DNA of 64,000 nucleotides, taken from NCBI GenBank assembly GCA_910589415.1, contig OU342630.1:69808186-69872185 (forward strand). Reading direction: 5' to 3'. Source of the DNA: Malachius bipustulatus (Eukaryota > Arthropoda > Insecta > Coleoptera > Melyridae). The translations under genes were made by a program, and so were the position numbers. The notes beneath the pieces were generated by a model. That model saw only the letters and a program-made list of their open reading frames with translations, made no database searches and was not told the origin of the DNA. Positions 34,553 to 46,290 of this stretch are shown here, in pieces; the first letter of the stretch is position 1, and the number at the start of each line of letters is the position of its first letter.

Positions 34553-35305
34553 CTTAGTGAAGTTGGCATCCCCTAGTACGAATTTTTATAAAATTTAGAC
34601 GCAAATGTTTGTCCAGGATTTATCCAAGTTTGTCTACCCTCCAAAAAAAGTTACGGCAAAATAAAAATAAAATTAACATCAGCCATCATGAACAGATTTC
34701 ATTAATTTTCAAGCCTTTTTTTTCCATCCATTTCAAGTCGCATTTCAAGTCCATCTTTTTTCCACGTTTATCCAATCAAAATTTTCGCTTGTACATCCTT
34801 CAAAAAAAGTTATAATCAAAGAAAAAAATTGACAACAGCACCAAATACGAATTTTTATCAAATTCAAACGGCATTCGTTTGTCCAGGATTTTCCACATTT
34901 GGCGACCAAAATTTTCGTTTACTTTGTCTACCCTTAAAATATTTATTTGTCTAATTTGACCTCAACTTTTTTTGGAAGGTTGGCAAACAAAAATTTAGGT
35001 TTGAAAAAAGTGGAAAAAGCGTGGACAAACGAATTCCATTTGTCAATTTTTTTTATTTTGCGGTAACTTGTTTTTGAGGGTGAACAAAGGAAAATGTTTA
35101 TTGGACAAACGTGGAAAAAAGGTGGACAAACGAATTCGATTTGAAAATTAATGGAATCATGGAGATGGAGGTGCTGATTTTTTTTATTATTTTGTCATAT
35201 TTTTTTTTTGGAGGGTGGAAAACCGAAAATTTTGGTTGGACAAACGTGGATAAACCGTGGACAAACAAATGGGTATAAAAATTCAGGGGTGCCAACTTCA
35301 CTAAG
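34553..35305. mobile_element. Fold-back element, family I (753 bp)
   Basis: Ends CTTAGTGAAGTTGGC and GCCAACTTCACTAAG are inverse. Inside, GTTTGTCCAGGATTTATCCA and the word ACCCTCCAAAAAAAGTTA are mirrored near 35240-35262 and 35200-35220. GTTTGTCC/GGACAAAC words recur about eight times on both arms. No transposase. Confidence 0.85.
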
Positions 35306-36149
35306 CTATAGATAGATACGCATGGCACTTTTTATAAAATCAGGAGAATCCTTGAATTAAGATTAAACAGCTGAAATTTTCTTATTTCATCGTACCTATT
35401 AGGTACTTTATCATAACTCAATCGCATATAGTCTTTTGAGTACCTATTACAAACAATTTATGTCTTTAGATCTTATTGGGCCTATTCTTGGTCAAATAGG
35501 TTCCCAAGGCCAAGAACTAACAATAGTTGCGGTATGAAAGCTGAGAAATTCCGCTCAGTAAATCTGTCATAGCTTAAGTCCCACTTTACGACGTTTCACT
35601 TGCGAAAACCATCAAGTAAAGCTCTGGATAAGCAAGCCTCAAACAGAAACATGATGAGTGTTATAAGAACCCCCCCGGACTTGGTCAGGAACTTTCTCAA
35701 GCGAACGATAATGTAATATAAGGATGGCTTGCCTTCATCCTCATATACCATCAAATAAACTTGTCCTATTTCAAGATACATCTCCTACTTCCTGAAAGAT
35801 GCATGGTCGAGAGGCAACAAAGTGAGCGGCAAATCATGGAGAAGCTTTTTCACTTTCATTTTATCGTGTGAGCAAATAGAAACATAATTTGGCAGGTATT
35901 TAAAAATGGTTCATGTCTGCTATGGAATGTTTACAACTGTAAAACTGTTAACAATCAAAAATAGTTCATCATCAAACAGTTTCACAGTTTCGCAATTCTA
36001 TAATCTCAGAATGAATCATTTTTTGCAAAGTCTACCTTAAAGAAAAGATACCTACTTTAGCAGGGAATCGTGCGAGCAAATAATTTCTATGCCTTCTATG
36101 TTCATAAAGGACTATCAACGCAGTTATTTTGTCCGAATCTTTTCAAGAT
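35306..36149. other. Intergenic, no gene seen
   Basis: Nothing firmly recognised. The 5' part of the mariner-like remnant that follows may extend into it, too decayed to read. A 61-codon minus-strand frame at 35596-35781 shows no family. Confidence 0.4.
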
Positions 36150-36375
36150 AGCCCGAATTTTCTGCTCCAGATTTCTTTTTTTGGAGGGTTTTGGAAATTT
36201 CGCGTTTATGTGAAAAAGCAACCGATCTTGGCAGCCTTAAAAGAGCACATTGAAGAATAAATGGCAAATCTATCCTCTGAAGTAATGAGAAAAGTGATGG
36301 AAAATACTCTCAAATGCGCCTAAATATGCATCAAATCTGGCCGCAGTCCTTTGGTCGACATTATTTTCTCGACGT
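36150..36375 (+). pseudogene. Mariner-like transposase C-terminal remnant
   Basis: Frame pieces read PEFSAPDFFFW (near 36154-36186), matching the SPDL-x-x-x-D-FFLWG block with the third catalytic Asp of mariner-like transposases. After a frame change comes YVKKQPILAALKEHIEE, then MANLSSEVMRKVMEN, typical of the C-terminal helices (a stop separates them). The rest of the protein is lost. It belongs to the same general type as the remnant at 56405-57095. Confidence 0.6.
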
Positions 36376-37485
36376 AATAGGAAAAAATTAAAAGTCGAAA
36401 TAAACGTTTTTTAAAAATATTATCCTCGCTAGCGTGTAGTTTTATTATGTTGAGTTCCACAAGGTTTTTGCTATTCACTTCAACATAGTCTGCTTGTCAT
36501 CACTTCAGCACAGGTCATCAGTTGTCTTTCATCAAGTAGCCATTTGCCTGTTTCAGCAGCTTTCGGGACCTAAGTCAATTTGGAAAACGTGAATTACTTA
36601 ATCTTTTATAAGTTTATTGTAAAAATAAGTTTCACTGGAGAAAGAAGGATTTCAATGACACATAGAATGAATCTATGATAGGTACTCATCAACAAAACTA
36701 ATGCTCGTGTCTATCTACTCTGAAAAGATCTGGAAATCCAATACTCCAGGCAGGAGAATGTGTTATCTAAGTATACTGCCAAATTGAATTTTAGAAACAG
36801 AAATAGACATCATTCCGAGAATCCATATTATCACAAAAAAAGAGTAATAGTAACTTGACAACGTCGCTGACGCGTACAGGTAAAGTCGTTAAACTCCCCT
36901 GATCCCGATGATGATTAGAAATCTCAGGTATCGAAGCCGAAATAAATTAATTTAAGGTCAAAATGCTTATCGATGAGGTTCATTGACTCTACCTGGATGC
37001 TTTAATCTCGTCTTAACAGGATAGTGACTTCGACAGATACAAGGGCGCCGTAAGATTACTTTGATCAGCGTACAGGACGAGTATGTAATGTAAACGGAAG
37101 ATACTGAAGTGAATTGAAGGGAGCATTGTCCTATACAATATAGGCACTTATCCAAATTGGTTTGAAATCCTCGTTCTTTTTCACTTTATAAATCAACGTT
37201 AAATAAATAAAAGTAACAGTTGTGACAGTTCAAGTGTATATTTCTTTTATTTAGTTTATTTATATCTGTATGTATAATTATTATATCATTATACATTTAT
37301 ATCCAAAGTAAAAAAAATATGTAAATAGTGGGTGCTTCCTGATGATACACTAATATTTTAGGGTGTGATTCTTTTAAGGGGAAATTTAAGGAAGAATATT
37401 CACATCTACGCTCACTCATAATAATGCTTCAAAAATAACGCTGGGCTCACACAGGAATGTTAGCTCCACGCTGATCCAGGAATGT
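36376..37485. other. Intergenic, no gene seen
   Basis: AT-rich, no coding region or repeat recognised. Confidence 0.5.
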
Positions 37486-37960
37486 GACGAGGCGCTGAAA
37501 AGGCTGAAAAGAAAACGGTGCAGTTCTATGCGTTTTGGCACAGTCAGGAATACTAGACAACGAGTTGGTAGATCACTATGCGCAGCTCGATAGCATGGAA
37601 AACTTTTGTAGACCGGCGTTTGTACTTTGTCTGATCAAAAGTCTTCTAAAAGAGGCTATTAGGGAATGGTCCAAAAAGGTTTAGAGAAGTATTGGAAAGC
37701 AACACCAGGACGCAGAAGAGGTGGGACAACATGAACAAATTAAACCGGAAAGTTTAATTGAGACTACAAGCCGGGGTGCTCACTGGTGTATACTACAATT
37801 TACAGGCGTGAGGGGGGCCGGGTCAAGTCTTGTCAAATTTGACTCCTTTTATGGGATTTGGTCTTTGATGTCGAGAAGATTTGAGTGAGGAGACACCATG
37901 GTTTGAGAACGATGAAAAGATCCCTTGGTGGCCTAGTCGCTTAGGGTGCAACTCCTTCCC
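37486..37960 (+). pseudogene. Old LINE remnant: RNase H end
   Basis: The frame around 37530-37680 reads SGILDNELVDHYAQLDS, then LIKSLLKEAIREWSKKV, matching the end of a LINE RNase H (GHSG-x-x-x-NE-x-AD..) and the linker that follows. Further on, YWKATPGRR and LQAGVLTG (near 37690-37785) match the stretch before the Cys cluster in elements such as the one at 12972-18636 (YWQTLPG, LIGLYTG). Stops and frame changes are numerous, so it is a relic. Confidence 0.6.
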
Positions 37961-40706
37961 ATCATACTACTAGACTCTAGTACTACTCTAGTAACTAGAG
38001 TAGGATGGGTAAGAGTACGCGGCCGATAAGAGTACGCAATGACTTCTGCGTATGACCTACAACGCATCACCCGTAGTCGTGACTGACAATGAATTATTTG
38101 AGTTCAAAGTCAAAAAGTCTACACTAAAGAGGCGGTGATCGTGGTGGAGGTACGACAAAAATAAGGTAAGTTTCCTACCTATGTGGAACTTAGTGAAATG
38201 TAATTATTTCAATAAAGGTGAATAAATCATAAATAACAATAGTATCATGTTAATGACGGACTCGAACAACTGTTCCTCATATTGTGCGAAAATCAGTATC
38301 GCCAAATTTGAAATGCTAATTGGGGCAAAAGTTCGAATCGCGCAATGGGGTAGGAGTAAACGCACGCACTCTTTCCCCACTGCTAAATACATTGAGAGTT
38401 AAAAGTTTACTACTCTTTGCGTATTTTTCAGGACCTAAATAAGCGCAAATCTCAACGGGGTCCTATCACTCCAGAAATATTTGAAAGAGGAAAGGAGCTG
38501 CTGCAAACTGATTCGTCTAAAGTCTAAACGCCGTTTAGCTATAGCGAAAAGCTTTCTCAGAGGATGTACTCTGGAAATCGTTAAAATTTGACTGTGCGGT
38601 GTTGAAAAACTGGAAAGATTCAAGTCGACATTCAATGAAGAACTAGACCTAAATTTTTCCAGTTGTCCTTTGCTCGAGTTGTTACGTTAATTTCTTTTAA
38701 TTTTTTGTTAATTTCATGTTTTGTTTTGACTATTTTAATTTTAGTTTTCGTTTGTTACCTATTGCATTAGCGATGTGTTAAAAGCCTATTTAAATAAATG
38801 AGTACTTGATTCATCTGCCTACTATTATTACTGTCCCGGTCACGTGCGTACTTTTACCCTGCTATTGGGGCAAAAGTACGTTTTCGTCATGTTTGGTGGC
38901 TTACAGTGTGAAGTCCTAATAAGTTGTAAAAAAAAGTTGAATAAATTGCCTTAATCAGCGAGAGTTAAAATACTGGAGTCTGTATAATGTCTATTGCCTT
39001 TCCACTCAGTAGTGATACTGCTCAAGTGAAATTTTAGCTAAAAGGGTTGAATTTACGATGAAGGCATGCAAAAATTTACTTTCAATGCATGTAGAAATCG
39101 AAAAGGTTTATTTTACATATCTTTTGTGCCCAGCTTTTTTCCATTCCTCATGACTGCCCAGTTATTACATGTATAATAAAGCTGATTAGCTTGCATCAAC
39201 CTAAATAGGTATAATGTAGGGACATTTTATGACGTATGTAGTTCTGATGTTGTCTAAATCCAATACCTAATTTGAAGTCACGATGATGATGATCATCTGT
39301 TCTGAACATTATTTTATGCTGTTGCATCACGTTGGAATTCCTATATCAAAAGAGCTAATCTAATTTTGAATAATTCATATCTAATTGCATATTAATAGGT
39401 ACCACAACTGATTCTCGTTATTCTGTTGACGCATTTCATAGATCAATAATAATTGTATGGTATAATTGGACTTTTCACTGCAAATGTTCGCCTTAAAGTA
39501 ATGCTGAAGAAGGCGATGTTTCTTATTATTTGACGTCTCAGATTACCTATACCTATAGTCCCAGATCAAAATTGTTGGCAGTAACAGACATTACTAAAAA
39601 ATAATTCTCTAAAAATTCATTCAGTAGTCATCCATGGTAATAATGAGAAGGTGAAGAAAAATTTTGGAATCAAATTTTAGAATGACTTAATTACGCAGTA
39701 CTTTAAGTACTCTACCAGTTTAGATCTACTGGACCATCTTCAGGGGTAAATGACGGCTGAAAGTAAGCGGTGTTATACGTCCAGAAGGGTTTTTGTAAAA
39801 ATGACCAATTTCATAATGGCCGTCCTTTACCCTTACTGATACTAAAGAGGTTTTTATTATCAGAAGATCAGCTGGACGGCGTTCTGTAACAATGGTCTAA
39901 ACTACAATTTGTTGAAAGTGTATTTTTTGTGAAACTTGACTTTAGAATCTATCGGCACTAGGGTCTAGCGTCTAGCAGAAAATTTTCAACCCACATCTTG
40001 CATTTTAACCACATCTGTAGGTGAAGTTCTAAGCCTCATTTTTCGAATTATTTTTAATACAGTATTTTTGAACAGTGACCTAATCGACCTAATCGACCAC
40101 AGTGTAATGTAATATGCTAATTATCTGGGAACAACAAATAGGTGGCTTAACTCATTGTTGCAGAGAACCGTCCAGCTATAAATATGAGGTAGAGGTAGAG
40201 CGACTTAAGAGCGACTAAGACTTAAGACTTAAGACTTAAGAAGGACTAAGGTAGATAGAGAACATAAGTTAAAATATTTTATACAACATTTTATGTCCTC
40301 AATTTTACGACCATTTTCTAACTAAATTGTTGAATATTCAAAATTTATTAAGTCTACAGTTCATTTGACATTGATCTGGTTAGTATTCCATTCCGAAATA
40401 GAACTGTCATAATAACAATCCTCTTAATATACGGACTTTAGTCATTACGAAACAGCGCTTGAAAGTAATAATTATTACATGTTACAAATGCAATTGGATC
40501 AGCTTAATTTCTTGGTTAATAAAGTCTTGGAAAGTGTAATTGGGTTAAAACCGACAAGAAGATTTTAACTCAGCTATCCTCTGCAATCCCGTACCAATTA
40601 GATTATTTCGTCTAGTTAGATCATTCCCGGTTAATCATTCCCAGTAGTTCTGCTTTACTTGTGTCGCTGCCTCCGCAAATGAGCAGATGCTAGGAATAAT
40701 TGGGAG
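37961..40706. other. Intergenic, hairpins but no gene seen
   Basis: An imperfect palindrome of CTAGAGTAGTACTA-type words sits at about 37962-38012. A hairpin CGTACTTTTACCC/GGGGCAAAAGTACG is at 38855-38883, and its GGGGCAAAAGT half recurs at 38322. ACTTAAG-type tandem words occur near 40202-40245. No coding region recognised. Confidence 0.5.
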
Positions 40707-41036
40707 ATGCTGCTGCATAATGCATTCGAGGTTGCAGCAGGGGCATTGCAGCTGAAAGGCGGCTGCACTGCAGGTGGAACGTGGCGAAATTCTGGAGATC
40801 AGTGTACTCTAAATGGGCCACTGAGGAATGCTTACGCATGTCCCTGGATTGAAAATGGGTCACGACGTCATAGCCAAGAACACGAAACGGGCCAGGTTAA
40901 CTGCAACCCCTTGCCCGATTCTCTCTCCAAAGTTTCAATGAACCTTAAGGAGTTCTCCTTTAAGCTATTTATAGATTGGACAACCCAGTTCCGGGATAAA
41001 AAAGGAAAAATCAATAGGTCGATACCTATTAGATAG
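40707..41036 (+). other. 109-codon open frame, probably not a gene
   Basis: An open frame in a patch richer in G+C (40650-40930), with a Gly/Cys-rich N-terminal half. It has no domain, signal peptide or splice context that I recognise, and CTGCTGC/GCAGCAG words make a small hairpin near 40708-40740. Listed because it is the longest frame in this area. Confidence 0.15.
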
Positions 41037-42239
41037 ATGACGTATTCGCTTAAGAAGCAATTATTATATTTTATGTTACAAGAAATCTTCAGGCGTATAT
41101 AAGTAGAATCAGTCCAATCAGATTCTAAAAGTAGGTAAGCAAGTACTAGTACTGTGCTATGAAATCAAAAGAAAAATGCAGAATAATAATTGGACTTCTT
41201 TATTATGATACAGTATTTCTTTTTTGGTTTTCGTCTTTTGTCAATAATTGTGTTTCCGAATTTGTAAAATGATTTTTCTATTATATCAAACGTCAGTGTG
41301 ATTTTTCAATATAAATTCCTCTTTTGCCAAATGCAAGATTCCTTTTATAACAGATGCTTTTCCAATTGACAAAAGAGGAACACCAAGAGAAAAAGATTGT
41401 AAATAAAATATGTAAAGTTGGTCCATATGTTACTTTTGTAAAACAAAGTTGATCAAACAAATTTTTCTCCTGATCACTTTAAATAAATTTTATGGAATGA
41501 ACAATCAAATTTTAAATTTAGTAACTCATAATATAACTGGCTGGTTATTGAAATTACGAATTAGGTTTACAAGATTTTCCAAAAATGTGTTGCAGACTTG
41601 AGTTAAGATCCGAAATTAGTAATATCGGTCCCGTATAAAAATGAGTTTAGTTCCGGCTTTGCCAGTATTCTAAAAACAACTCAATACTGATTGGAATTTA
41701 TTACTAAGTAATTAGTGTGCACACGACGAAGAAGAACAAGTAACATTTAAGATTCGAAGAGCAGACAGACTTCACTTAGGTCGATGCTTAACAAACGTTT
41801 AAATTATTCATTTGCCGTTTTTTTATCTTAAATCAGCTTAGTATAATAATTGCAAACCGGAGCGACTGGCCGCAAGTTGCTTAAAAATAATTTTCATATT
41901 ATTTGCTACATCAGCAAATAGTACTCCAGCCTAAATCAATATGTACTCATGAAAATAGTTGAATATTTTCGTTTACTGAGGCTTAATATTACGTCGGGCC
42001 ATTAATGGGATTAATAAAGAGCGAGGAGGCGATCTCGTCGTTACAAACAAATGTGGAGGGAATTCTATTTTTGGAAGCGAAACTTTGCATAAACTGATCA
42101 CAGTAACTAATATTTGCATAATTGACAACTTGACAAAAAAATCTATCAGATAGTTTGACGTAACCTCCATTCTTTGATGATTAAATAAAACACTTAGGTC
42201 TATTCTCATCAATAAATAATAATATAGGTAATCCTTCGA
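41037..42239. other. Intergenic, no gene seen
   Basis: AT-rich. A 79-codon minus-strand frame (42212-41973) has no recognisable family. Confidence 0.5.
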
Positions 42240-42850
42240 GTTAAATTTTAGAAATTGTAATTAGTTGAAAATCCGTAGCACTTAGAAGAGAGTTAGAGGA
42301 TTAGACCAATCAGCTCTCAGAAATTCAATAGTAGGTATCTAACTTCATAGGGTGAGTCATACAGGGTGAGTCAAATTCGAGCTACATCATTGGGGTCTCG
42401 AAAACTAGAAGAGACTCTGTTAAATTTTATGCTAATAAGAATCTGAAAAAATATTCAGGATATATTCAGTCATTCCTGAAATATTCTGAAAAAACTAAAA
42501 AATCAAAATTTCCTATTTTAGCCTTATGTTTTTTATTATTAGTTTTTGTAGCCAAACATAAGCGTCAAGAGAAATCCATTCGACATTACAAAAATTTTCA
42601 AAGCCGACGAGATCCCAGAGTACCTACCTATTCATAGCCAACTTTTGTTTTTCTTTTGACCGCCGTATTGTTTTTTTTTATATCGTTCGGTATACAAAGG
42701 TGTATTTTTGTCGAAAAAAGAAGAATTTTTTTTATTGTTATTAATTTTTGGTTTCCATGATTTTATTTACATCTTCTAGTTTCCGAAATCCCAATGATGT
42801 AGCTCGAATTTGACTCACCCTGTATGTATTTTGAGCTTTGATGAATAGGG
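42240..42850. mobile_element. MITE family D copy 2, split by a nested element
   Basis: The left part (about 42250-42345, with ATTAGACCAATCAGCT and TCAGAAATTCAA) and the right part (42829-42850, TTTGAGCTTTGATGAATA) together match the family D MITE at 12573-12731. The intervening 42362-42822 is a separate insertion. Confidence 0.7.
42362..42822. mobile_element. CAGGGTG element with family B core, nested in a MITE
   Basis: Inverted ends CAGGGTGAGTCAAATTCGAG / ..CTCACCCTG match for about 55 bp and TA lies on both sides. The interior includes family B words (CTGAAATATTCTGAAAAAAC, AAAGCCGACGAGATCC). The left end is preceded by a near copy of itself (TAGGGTGAGTCAT), possibly a trace of a slipped insertion. 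461 bp, no coding capacity. Confidence 0.8.
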
Positions 42851-43519
42851 AGCCGACATCTTATATTCTACTGTGGATATATTGATCCGTTAACGATTTA
42901 TCAAGTGTTTCGCTACTTTTGAAGCATCATCTTCAGTTAGACAATCATGTAAAACCTACGGGTTTTATTTATCATCAATATGCATAAATTCTACAATAAA
43001 AGTAAGGGCTTGGAACATAAATTTAATCATAATTAGTAAATCGATTTCATTGAAGTAGGTATGCATAGGGAAGCTAACAGATATATTGTTACATGAAATA
43101 ATATTGCTTACAACAAATATAATAATGAAGTTGAACGACCGAGAAAGACCAATTATTCATATTATGTTACTTTGCATTATCAGAATGGTATAATAGGCGT
43201 GCTTTGGAAAGTCATTTATTTGTACGGGATTCATGTTTGTGAAATAATTTTTATTTTCTCTTTAAGGTTTCGCCTGTTCTTGTAGCTTCTTCATTATCTA
43301 TGAATTTTTGGCTAGTTATGACGTCATAGTTGAAAAAATTCATTGCACAATGTTGATCTTAAAGTCATTTTCTGGATTGTTTGCTAAAAAAGACTTTCGG
43401 CATGTTTACAAATTATTGTAAACACGTTTGACAACAAAGTATGGCGTTGTCAACAGTAATCAAATAATAGTTATTTATGTATCTAGAGACCAAAATTAAA
43501 CTTTGGCGCATGACCGCAA
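42851..43519. other. Intergenic, no gene seen
   Basis: AT-rich spacer, nothing recognised. A 114-codon minus-strand frame (43757-43413) runs from here into the family J repeat and shows no protein family. Confidence 0.45.
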
Positions 43520-43830
43520 AAAAATCATTCGAAAGCACCATAATTTCACGCTGGAGATGCATACAACATTTCTTAGACAGCTTATTGAAATAAGCGAGAA
43601 AATCGAAATAAAAAACATATAAAAGACACAAAGTTGATTGTTGCTTTGTTGCTTGGGAAACGAATACAAGATTTCTATACAGTGCGCGAAATAGTTGTCG
43701 CTCTAGATAGCGAAATACTTCGCGCACGCTGCCGAGTAGAGCAACAATAATGTGCAATTTTTCATTCGGATAATCGGATATTAAGAAAAAAAAATATCAA
43801 CATTATTTGACGGCTATCCAAAAAATAGTT
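43520..43830. repeat. Family J repeat, uninterrupted copy (empty site)
   Basis: Matches 22244-22412 joined directly to 24742-24900. It reads straight through ACGAATACAAGATTTCTATA where the other copy holds a 2.3-kb LINE. Contains the hairpin GTGCGCGAAATA../..TACTTCGCGCAC. Class unknown, non-coding. Confidence 0.85.
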
Positions 43831-44298
43831 TTTTGAGTCATTGTGTCACATTTCAATCTTTTCAATATATCTGTCAAAAAATAATCAATATTTATTATAA
43901 AAAATATTCTAGATACCTATGACATCACTGTACTTTTCCAAATGATCTTCGAAAGAATTACCTGAAATAATCTGTCTATATAAGGAACTCCTGGACAGAA
44001 ATTTCATTTAATTGGGTCATCTCTGACGTTTTTATCATACCTAAAGGTCACAGGTATTTATTTGTCGCATAATTCGTGTTCAAGACATCTCTGGCAATCT
44101 GTTACGAGACGACAAACAATAAAGTATTATAAAAATTTATTAAAATCATATAACATTTTTAAATGTGTAAAATTGTTTACTTTTATACAAGTTTGTCTTT
44201 AAAAAATCAAAGATAAACAAATAAATGTTCATTCACTTTCCGGACAACAAACTTTATATCAGTACGAGGTCTGCGCACTGACCTGGTTTCATTCAACT
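43831..44298. other. Intergenic, no gene seen
   Basis: AT-rich, nothing recognised. Confidence 0.5.
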
Positions 44299-44421
44299 TT
44301 AGAGTTCAGTTTCCTGAACAAATTCCCGCAATACGTCTGGCCGTGGTCTAGATTTGCGCTCCTGGATGAGCCTTTCGAACGTAGGTCTGTGATCCTCTGG
44401 CCGGTATTTTGCAGAGCCGCA
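44299..44421 (-). CDS. Possible 3'-terminal coding exon, kinase-like tail
   Basis: On the minus strand a good acceptor (CGTATCCTTTTCAG, AG at 44423-44422) is followed by 40 codons and a TAA at 44301-44299. The peptide holds PEDHRPTFERLIQE then RPRPDVLREF, resembling the end of a tyrosine-kinase C-lobe (..P-x-DRPTF..L..., followed by PDV) as in ALK/ROS-type receptors. The Trp that usually follows the Cys is missing and no upstream exon was found nearby. It is either the last exon of a long-intron gene or a fragment that only looks like one. The kinase resemblance is a weak visual match. Confidence 0.28.
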   Translation of the reverse strand, partial: CGSAKYRPEDHRPTFERLIQERKSRPRPDVLREFVQETEL

Positions 44422-45659
44422 CTGAAAAGGATACGGTTGCAATGACGTCATTGCTGTACTAAATTTCAGTGACATGCTACGCATGATTGGAAAATTCACC
44501 TTTAACCATTATGTAGGGGTTGAAATAATTAAGCGTAGTTGTATTTTCTAGGTCATAATGCATGTGATTGTCTCGATGTACTTAGTCAGCTTGCCACTCT
44601 ACATCAATAATTACGTCATACATATATGATAAATTCGTAATTTTCCTTTAATCTATAACTTACCTACCATAGTAATTGCAACAGCTTCCTTTTGTTTATC
44701 CTGATTATACAGGGTGTTTAATACATACGTGGACTTCAGTATATGGGATAAAAAAAAGTGTTTATCGTCATGTAAATTGTTGTCAGATTAAATTATTTTT
44801 ATTTTTTAGGGCCATACAATATTGACCACAGGTCTAAAATTGTCTCATGTAGGTGTATATATCGTAAGTATTTATTAACATTATAACTTTAAAAGCTTTA
44901 TCTAATTCTAGCAACATAATTTTTACTTCATCGACATGCCCAAAAGGAGTATGAAAGTAATCGGAATCTGTGGTAGAACGTTGTTTTACCTGTCGAAGAC
45001 ACCCTGTAGGATTACATTGTATTATTATTAAATCTAAAATAAAAAAATAAAAACTTAGAGCTGTTTCTTTCGTGGCATTCAAGAGGAACATCATCGAGAT
45101 ATCACTATAATAGCGCACGTTAAACACAAAACTCTCCATCATGAGTGAATTTATTTCAGCATCAGGAAATACCTAGAAAGGTCGAAGCTGTCTTTTTGAA
45201 AATGTCATATAATTCCCCTCGTCTAGTCTCTGATGCTCATAGTAAGTTGAAGTCTATTCTTGAACTTCTAGATAGTATATGGCCTTAACTCACTTATGTG
45301 TTAATTCTGGAAGTAGGTCGTATCCGAAACTGCAATCAAAGGAAGGAACTTCGCCTCGTCGTTAACTCAATCAATTGGGATTGATGTAAAAACTGTGACA
45401 TTTTATTGAACCCACATTGCACTTTAACCATTCTGTTTCCTTTTAAAGTATGGCAGAGCCAGGATAGTCGCGGTATTTTTTGGCATAGTTACTTAGTTTA
45501 AAAAAAATAATAAAATTATAATTAAATTACATATCTTACTTAATCAGGAGTCAATGAAATCGCACAATTTCGAAATACTGCATATTTAATTTTTAAGCAA
45601 TATTAAGCGTCGTGAACGAAAAGCAAAAACAATTTAACTAGGCCAAGAAACAACCACCG
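44422..45659. other. Intergenic, possible repeat 44710-45008
   Basis: CAGGGTGTTT at 44711 and ACACCCTG ending near 45005 face each other, but beyond about 10 bp the arms do not match, so a complete element is not supported. A 102-codon minus-strand frame (45142-44834) shows no family. Confidence 0.4.
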
Positions 45660-46290
45660 CGGCAAAAATTTAATGACGCTAGCTGAATTTTTTAATGTAA
45701 CGCTGACTGCAGAAGGATTGGTAAACTGGAACAACTCGCATGGTTGTTATTTTCCTATCAGAATGCACCTAGCTTTTATTTGCCTACGTCAAGTAACTGG
45801 ACGACCGGTAAATAAAAGTCGAAGTGGCAACACTCTAGTGAAAATCACATTTCGAAACCCGAGAAAGAGTAACTGATTTGGAAAGGGGTTTAGAAACCAA
45901 AAAGTTAGTGGTATTTCGAGGACCGAAGAGGACGGTCAGGGCGTTCGCGCGAGAATTTAAAGTAAACGCGAGTGAGTGAGTTTGTTCCTTTGACGGGGAG
46001 ATACCCAGCAGAGCTGCAGTCAGAGCTACAGAAAGGGCAATCCAAGGTCTACATCTAAGTAGTAAGTCGATGAGACTAACACTAGAACTTTACTGTTTTT
46101 CCGTTCGAAAGATTTTTATTAATTTTATTTTTTTTATTTAAAGAAATTTTATTTTTGATTTTTTTTTTATTAACGTCACCTGTGAAACTAAAATTAAATT
46201 AATCAGATCAGGTACCGCCACAGCAGTATTCCCACAAATAAAATGGTAGTTGATCAGAGTCAGATTGTACGTTGTATGTAAGATAGTTTT
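45660..46290 (+). promoter_or_regulatory. GC-richer patch, possible promoter and 5' exon
   Basis: After an open frame (45673-45876) without a family comes a patch (about 45870-46065) with GTGGCAACACT, CpG-rich words and GAGTGAGTGAG, ending in a donor-like AGTAGTAAGTCG near 46060. This is the texture of an untranslated first exon on the plus strand, but no coding exon follows in the window that I can identify. Confidence 0.2.

Noticed and set aside
35596..35781. 61-codon minus-strand frame
   Set aside because: No conserved motif; lies in DNA next to mariner debris and is best explained by chance.
44711..45005. Facing CAGGGTG and CACCCTG ends suggesting a MITE
   Set aside because: Arms do not match beyond about 10 bp, so the pairing may be chance or two different eroded elements.
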